Below the pieces are notes generated by a model. It did not search any database. It was not told where the DNA came from and saw nothing but the letters and a program-made list of their open reading frames with translations. Made by a program: the position numbers and the translations under genes. A stretch of DNA of 8,561 nucleotides, taken from contig DASTHS010000260.1 of assembly GCA_035718085.1 (NCBI GenBank), positions 1 through 8,561 of the forward strand. The letters run 5' to 3'. Position 1 is the stretch's first letter; every line of letters begins with the position of its first letter. This stretch comes from DASTHS01 sp035718085. Lineage in GTDB: Bacteria > Actinomycetota > Acidimicrobiia > Acidimicrobiales > Palsa-688. Of this stretch, positions 4,822 through 8,561 are shown piece by piece.

Positions 4822-5613
4822 GTGCCCGAGCTGCCCGAGGTCGAGCGCTATCGCACCCTGCTCGGAGCGGCGGCGCTGGGCCGGCCGGTGACCGAGGTGG
4901 TGGCCCCCGACGCGTGGTACCTCAAGCGGGGGACGAGCGTCGCCGAGTTGCGGGCGGCGCTGGTCGGCCGCCGGCTGGTCGCCGCCCGCCGTCGGGGCAA
5001 GCTGCTGCTGGCCGAGGTGGAGGGCGCCCCCGACGCTCCGGTGCTCGGCCTCCGCTTCGGGATGAGCGGCCGCCTGCTGGTCGACGACGCCGCCGGCGTC
5101 GACCGACTGCTCTACGCCCCGGCGGGCGACGACGCCCGCTACGACCGGTTCGGGCTGCGGTTCGCCGACGGCGGGGTGCTGCGCGTGAGCGACCCCCGGC
5201 GCCTGGGCGGCGTCGAGCTCGACCCCGACGTCGATGCCCTAGGCCCCGACGCCCTCACCGTGACCGCCCGCCGGCTCGGCGCCGCCCTCGCCGGCTCGGC
5301 GCCCCTCAAGGCGCGCCTGCTGGACCAGGCCCGGGTGGCGGGCATCGGCAACCTGGTCGCCGACGAGGCGCTGTGGCGGGCCGGGCTGGCCCCCGGACGC
5401 GCCGCCGGCGGCCTCGACGGGGCGGAGGTCGCGCTCCTGGCCGCTGCGGTGCGTTCCACCCTACGCCTGCTCATCGGTCGCGGGGGCAGCCACACCGGCG
5501 ACCTGATGCCCGAGCGGCGCCCCGGCGGCCACTGCCCGCGTGACGGGGCCGAGCTGCGCCGGGCGACGATCGGGGGGCGGACGTCGTGGTGGTGCCCCAC
5601 CCACCAGCGCTGA
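4822..5613 (+). CDS. Fpg/Nei-family DNA glycosylase with variant zinc finger
   Basis: This is a 263-residue base-excision-repair enzyme of the formamidopyrimidine-DNA glycosylase/endonuclease VIII family. It starts PELPEVE, so the catalytic N-terminal Pro2 and Glu3 are present and fix the GTG start at 4822. Further motifs are the beta-hairpin lysine in RRRGKLLL (K60), LRFGMSGRLL with M81, DPRRLGG (124-130, Leu where Fpg usually has Phe), and the helix-two-turn-helix GIGNLVADEALWRAGLAP (174-191). At the end the usual C-x2-C...C-x2-C zinc finger is altered: C238-P-R-D241-G, arginine R253 in GGRTSWW, then C258-P-T-H261-Q. The finger arginine is kept, but two of four cysteines are Asp and His. 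Whether it removes oxidised purines (Fpg) or pyrimidines (Nei) cannot be decided. It ends 9 bp from the convergent MFS transporter gene. Confidence 0.92.
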   Translation: MPELPEVERYRTLLGAAALGRPVTEVVAPDAWYLKRGTSVAELRAALVGRRLVAARRRGKLLLAEVEGAPDAPVLGLRFGMSGRLLVDDAAGVDRLLYAPAGDDARYDRFGLRFADGGVLRVSDPRRLGGVELDPDVDALGPDALTVTARRLGAALAGSAPLKARLLDQARVAGIGNLVADEALWRAGLAPGRAAGGLDGAEVALLAAAVRSTLRLLIGRGGSHTGDLMPERRPGGHCPRDGAELRRATIGGRTSWWCPTHQR

Positions 5614-5622
5614 GAGGAGGCC

Positions 5623-7431
5623 TCAGCCGTCGGTGGCCACGCCGAGCGCCGCCCGCAGGCCGCTTCGGCCCTCGAGGCGGCCGCCCGGGCGGCCGCCGAG
5701 CAGGCCGGCGGCGAGCACCGCGGCCGCCGCGCAGCACAGCCCGGCGCCCACGAAGGTGGTGTGCAGCTCGCGCAGCAGGGCGTGGAGGGTGGCGGTGTCG
5801 TAGGCCGGGCAGGAGGTGGGGGAGCGGGGGCACAGCCGCAGCGGTGACCCGATGCGGGCCTGGGCCTCGTAGAACTGGCGCAGCCCGATGGCGGTGAGCA
5901 CGGACAGCCCGGCCAGCATGCCGACCGTGCGGGCCACGACCGCCAGGGCGCTGGCCAGGCCATGGGCCCTGCGGTCGACGGACGCGAGCACGGCCGCGTT
6001 CACCGGGGCGATGGCAAGCCCGAAGCCCAGCCCGCAGCCGACCAGCGCGACGTCGGAGGCGGCCCCGTCGAGGGCGGCGGAGCCCCAGGTGGCCATCCAC
6101 GCGAAGCATGCAGCGGCGAGCGCAGCGCCGGCGGCGGCCACCGGCGCGCCGAGGCGCGGGCGGCGCAGGAGCCCGCCACCGGCCAGGGCGCCGAGCGGCA
6201 CGGCGACGAGGAAGCGGGCGAGCACGAGGGCGGCACCCACCTGCGAGTCGGGGTAGCGGGTGGCCCGGGCGAAGAACGGCACGTCGACCAGGGCGACCAT
6301 CAACCCGGCCCCGAGGGCCAGGTTGACCAGCAGCGACCCCCACGCCCCCCGCCGGCGCAGCGTGCCGGCCGCCAGCAGGGGGTTGGCCGCCCGCCGTTGG
6401 CGCACCACGAACGCCGCCGCCAGCCCGACGCCCACGACGGCGTCGACCGGCGCCGAGGAGGCCACGACCTGCCGGCTCGGGTCGGCGGTCGAGAAGGCGA
6501 CCACCACGCACGCCAGCACCCCGGCCAGCAGCAGCCCGCCGGGCAGGTCGACGGCACCCACGGCCCGCCCGACGGCCCGGGCCCGGCCGGCGACGGCGGC
6601 GGCCACGATCAAGGCGCCCAGCCCGGCGACGGCAGCCGGGGTCGACACGCCCACCCACGCGTTCCCGGCGAGCCGGGGGGTCACCACCCAACCCCAGCGC
6701 ACCGAGTCGGCCAGCGACGCCGGAGCCCACAAGCCGACGGCCACCAGCGCGACCCCGACCGTGGCCACCACGGCCGCCACCCGGCGGCGCCCGGCGGCGG
6801 GCGGCCGCAGCCCGGCTGGCCGCCGTCGCGCCGGCCCCCGAGGCGAGTCGGCCCTGTCGGCGTCCCTGCCGACCGTCGCGAACGCCACCGCCAGTGCGCC
6901 GGCGAGCGGGAGGTTGACCCAGAACAGCGCCCGCCAGCTCGCCACCGCCACGATCAGGGCGCCCCACAGCGGGCCGGCGACGCTGCCCAGCTCCTGCACG
7001 GCGCCGACCACCCCGAGGGGCGGGCCGCGCCGCTCGACCGGCCACCGATCGGCCACCAGCGACAGGGTCACCGGCACCAACCCACCGCCGCCCAGGCCGG
7101 ACAGCGCCCGGCCGGCGACGAGCACGGCCAGTGCGTGGGCGGTGGCGGTCACCAACGAGCCGGCGGCGAAGCACCCCAGGCAGGCCAGGAACACGGGGCG
7201 ACGGCCGGCGACGTCGGAGAGGCGCCCGAGCAGCGGCAGCACGGCGACGTAGCCCAGGAGGTAGCCGCTGACCACCGGGGTGGCCCGGCCCAGCTGATCG
7301 AGCCCCAGCCCGACCCCGGCCATGATCGCCGGCAGGGCGACCACGACCACGTAGGTGTCGGCCGCCGCCAGCAGCACGGCGAGCGACGCCACCGCCAGGA
7401 CGGCGGCCGGCCGCCGCACCGGTCCGGTCAC
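5623..7431 (-). CDS. MFS transporter, DHA2/EmrB-QacA type, P55 (Rv1410c)-like
   Basis: This is a 602-residue integral membrane protein with about 14 hydrophobic segments. Seen: a first membrane helix with ADTYVVVVALP (D25, the DHA2 motif position), motif A GRLSDVAGRRP (69-79), a motif C-like GSVAGPLWGAL (149-159), an Arg/Pro-rich cytoplasmic linker at 188-217, and a long extracytoplasmic loop of about 45 residues between the last two helices (517-560) with LRQFYEAQARIGSP and a cysteine pair C534/C541. The lipoprotein gene ends 10 bp upstream, which is the arrangement of mycobacterial lprG-P55. There P55 helps move triacylglycerol and other lipids out of the inner membrane, and an extension between its last two canonical helices is important. 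An equivalent role is inferred. The GTG start at 7431 has only a weak ribosome binding site and is probably coupled to lprG. It is longer than P55 (about 518 residues), mostly in linkers and tail. Confidence 0.85.
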   Translation of the reverse strand: MTGPVRRPAAVLAVASLAVLLAAADTYVVVVALPAIMAGVGLGLDQLGRATPVVSGYLLGYVAVLPLLGRLSDVAGRRPVFLACLGCFAAGSLVTATAHALAVLVAGRALSGLGGGGLVPVTLSLVADRWPVERRGPPLGVVGAVQELGSVAGPLWGALIVAVASWRALFWVNLPLAGALAVAFATVGRDADRADSPRGPARRRPAGLRPPAAGRRRVAAVVATVGVALVAVGLWAPASLADSVRWGWVVTPRLAGNAWVGVSTPAAVAGLGALIVAAAVAGRARAVGRAVGAVDLPGGLLLAGVLACVVVAFSTADPSRQVVASSAPVDAVVGVGLAAAFVVRQRRAANPLLAAGTLRRRGAWGSLLVNLALGAGLMVALVDVPFFARATRYPDSQVGAALVLARFLVAVPLGALAGGGLLRRPRLGAPVAAAGAALAAACFAWMATWGSAALDGAASDVALVGCGLGFGLAIAPVNAAVLASVDRRAHGLASALAVVARTVGMLAGLSVLTAIGLRQFYEAQARIGSPLRLCPRSPTSCPAYDTATLHALLRELHTTFVGAGLCCAAAAVLAAGLLGGRPGGRLEGRSGLRAALGVATDG

Positions 7432-7441
7432 CGCCGCTCGC

Positions 7442-8143
7442 TCACCCGGCCGGCACCGTGACGTGGAGGGGCTCGCCGTAGTCGGTGAGCACCACGGTGT
7501 AGGTCGACGGGCTGGCCGAGTCGAACGGGCCGACCAGCACGATGCGACGCACCTGGTGGGTGGCGGGGATGACGTCGACGGTGACCTTCACCGGCACCGA
7601 CGGGTCGGTGTCGGGCAGCACCGCGGGCAGCGTCGAGCCCGGCAGCTGGCCCGCCACCTGGTCGGCGACCTCGCTGCCCACCCGCACGCGCCCCTCCGAG
7701 CGGAGCTGGGCGAGGGCGGGAAGGATGCTCGAGAGGCCCTTGGTGGGGTCGAGCAAGGTGCTCGGGTCGCCGATGCCGTAGGTCGTGGGGTCGGTCTTGG
7801 TGTAGCCGGTGGCGAAGGGCGGCTGCACGTAGAACCCGCCGCCGGCGGCGAGCACCTTCACGGTGACGGGGAGACCGTCGACCTCCACGTCGAAGGTGCC
7901 CCGCAGCTCGTCTGGTCGGGCGGCGTCGCCCGAGCCTCCCAGCACCACGGTGCCCGACCCCTTCGCCCCGGCACTCTGCAGGGTGAAGTGCACGGAGGGC
8001 GTGGCGTCGACGGCCGCCTTTGCCTGGCGCACGATGGCGGCGGGGTCTGTCGGGGCGGGCGCCGACCCGCAGCCGGCCCCGAGGGCGGCGGCGGCGACCG
8101 CCGCCGCCAGCGTCAGGGCGGCTCGGGGACCGGAGACGGGCAC
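7442..8143 (-). CDS. lprG: LprG-like lipoprotein (LppX/LprA/LprF/LprG family)
   Basis: This is a 233-residue predicted lipoprotein. The N-terminus has a short Arg-containing start, an Ala/Leu-rich hydrophobic stretch (8-22) and a lipobox-like LGAGC with Cys25 as the likely lipidation site; Leu sits one place further from Cys than in the standard lipobox. The mature part shows the family pattern: AKAAVDATPSVHF, a beta strand pair, FDVEVDGLPVTVKVL, GGFYVQPPFATGYTKTDP, then YGIGDPSTLLDPTKGLSSIL. This family forms a half-barrel with a deep pocket for acylated lipids such as triacylglycerol and phosphatidylinositol mannosides. The MFS gene follows after 10 bp as in the mycobacterial lprG-P55 operon, so it probably receives or carries lipid for that transporter outside the inner membrane. 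The start is GTG at 8143, 6 bases after a TAGGCT -10 box. The symbol is given by homology and gene order. Confidence 0.85.
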   Translation of the reverse strand: MPVSGPRAALTLAAAVAAAALGAGCGSAPAPTDPAAIVRQAKAAVDATPSVHFTLQSAGAKGSGTVVLGGSGDAARPDELRGTFDVEVDGLPVTVKVLAAGGGFYVQPPFATGYTKTDPTTYGIGDPSTLLDPTKGLSSILPALAQLRSEGRVRVGSEVADQVAGQLPGSTLPAVLPDTDPSVPVKVTVDVIPATHQVRRIVLVGPFDSASPSTYTVVLTDYGEPLHVTVPAG

Positions 8144-8149
8144 GGCGGG

Positions 8150-8155
8150 AGCCTA
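8150..8155 (-). promoter_or_regulatory. Probable -10 box of the lprG-MFS operon (leaderless)
   Basis: The minus strand reads TAGGCT, then 6 bases, then GTG 8143. This is the spacing expected when the mRNA begins at the start codon. No Shine-Dalgarno sequence is present. Confidence 0.6.
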
Positions 8156-8161
8156 CGGGCC

Positions 8162-8167
8162 TACCGT
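8162..8167 (+). promoter_or_regulatory. Probable -10 box of the alpha/beta hydrolase gene (leaderless)
   Basis: TACCGT, then 7 bases, then GTG 8175. Only 6 bp separate it from the opposite-facing -10 box of lprG, so the two promoters overlap back to back within a 31-bp gap. Confidence 0.6.
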
Positions 8168-8174
8168 TCGGGCC

Positions 8175-8561
8175 GTGCCCGATGCCGCCCACGCCGACGT
8201 GACCCTGCACTACGAGGTGGAGGGCCCGGCGGACGGGCCGCCGCTGCTGCTGGTCATGGGCCTCGGTGCCCAGATGACCGCCTGGACCCCGGAGTTCCGC
8301 GCCGCCCTGGTCGCCCGCGGGTTCCGGGTGGTGCACTTCGACAACCGCGACGTCGGCCGTTCGACCTGGTTCGACGCTGCGGGCGTGCCCGACCTGGCAG
8401 CCCTGCTCAGCGGCACGGCCACCTTCGAGCCCCCGTACCTGCTCGCCGACATGGCCGACGATGCCGTCGCCGTGCTCGACGACCTCGGGATCGCCGCCGC
8501 CCACGTCGTCGGGGCGTCGATGGGAGGGATGATCGCCCAGGCGATCGCCGTCGGCCACCCC
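8175..8561 (+). CDS. Alpha/beta-fold hydrolase (N-terminal part)
   Basis: The first 129 residues of a protein are cut by the right edge of the window; the frame is open from GTG 8175 to the end. The visible part is a typical alpha/beta hydrolase: an N-terminal strand pair (VTLHYEVEGP), the strand and oxyanion-loop region LLLVMGLGAQMTAW, the segment VVHFDNRDVGRS, a variable stretch with the LLADMADDAVAVLDDLGI helix, and the nucleophile elbow VVGASMGGM, where Ser115 is the predicted catalytic nucleophile (G-x-S-x-G). The Asp and His of the triad would lie beyond the window. MGLG with FDNRDVGRS is common in ester hydrolases of the aclacinomycin-methylesterase-like group, but the substrate cannot be told. 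The start is supported by the leaderless -10 box and by alignment of the first strands. It is divergent from lprG. Confidence 0.9.
   Translation, partial: MPDAAHADVTLHYEVEGPADGPPLLLVMGLGAQMTAWTPEFRAALVARGFRVVHFDNRDVGRSTWFDAAGVPDLAALLSGTATFEPPYLLADMADDAVAVLDDLGIAAAHVVGASMGGMIAQAIAVGHP

Noticed and set aside
5611..5625. Palindrome around the stop codons of the Fpg-family and MFS genes as a terminator
   Set aside because: The symmetric core GAGGCCTC is only 8 bp without loop or T-run; it arises from two facing stop codons.
5471..7174. 567-codon minus-strand frame within the MFS gene
   Set aside because: It is an Arg/Gly-rich translation typical of an off-register frame in G+C-rich DNA; the MFS frame has membrane helices and family motifs.
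5962..7461. 499-codon plus-strand frame opposite the MFS gene
   Set aside because: It is low complexity, rich in Gly, His, Gln and Arg, with no recognisable domain: an antisense shadow.
7428..8558. 376-codon minus-strand frame spanning the lipoprotein gene and the hydrolase
   Set aside because: It crosses two real genes out of register and has no coherent domain.

Overview
The window is very G+C-rich (roughly three quarters G+C by eye), densely packed and rich in GTG starts. Several genes start a few bases after a TANNNT -10 box with no Shine-Dalgarno sequence (leaderless style), and several gene families are typical of Actinomycetota. The mix fits a high-GC actinobacterium outside the mycobacteria. 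Acidimicrobiia is my best guess, but it rests on general resemblance and no marker gene proves it.

Layout. (1) 1-701, plus: the C-terminal part of a D-arabinono-1,4-lactone oxidase-type flavoenzyme, cut by the window edge. (2) 718-2721, minus: a three-gene operon read leftwards. It encodes a histidine-phosphatase-superfamily protein (MSMEG_4193 type), a DUF3090 protein with a C-terminal Cys/His cluster, and an SCO1664-family protein that looks kinase-like. These three families are known actinobacterial neighbours of unknown function. (3) 2722-3097: a divergent intergenic region, the only long gene-free stretch. It holds a 9-bp perfect hairpin, two copies of a long palindromic repeat 52 bp apart, a 17-bp tandem duplication and a -10 box. 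(4) 3098-3802, plus: a family 5 (UdgB-type) iron-sulfur uracil-DNA glycosylase. (5) 3789-4801, minus: a soluble histidine-kinase-like protein with an N-terminal helix-turn-helix-like segment and a degenerate ATP pocket. A 59-residue DUF1059 protein follows it, overlapping by TTGA, and its end runs into the tail of the glycosylase gene. (6) 4822-5613, plus: an Fpg/Nei-family DNA glycosylase with altered zinc-finger ligands, divergent from the kinase with only 20 bp between the starts. (7) 5623-8143, minus: an LprG-like lipoprotein gene followed 10 bp later by a 602-residue MFS transporter. This is the same order as the mycobacterial lprG-P55 (Rv1411c-Rv1410c) lipid-export operon. (8) 8175-8561, plus: the start of an alpha/beta hydrolase, cut by the right edge and divergent from lprG.

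How the genes work together. The phosphatase/DUF3090/SCO1664 cassette combines a possible kinase-fold protein with a possible phosphatase, so an opposed phosphorylation pair is a reasonable guess. Two base-excision-repair glycosylases flank a kinase-like/DUF1059 pair; whether that is more than coincidence cannot be decided from one window. The lipoprotein and MFS transporter very probably act as one lipid-handling export unit at the cell envelope. I see no phage, insertion sequence, CRISPR array, rRNA or tRNA. Most of the window is ordinary chromosomal content. The points most worth a second look are the paired palindromes at 2835-2923, the degenerate HTH-kinase, the altered Fpg zinc finger and the unsolved three-gene cassette.
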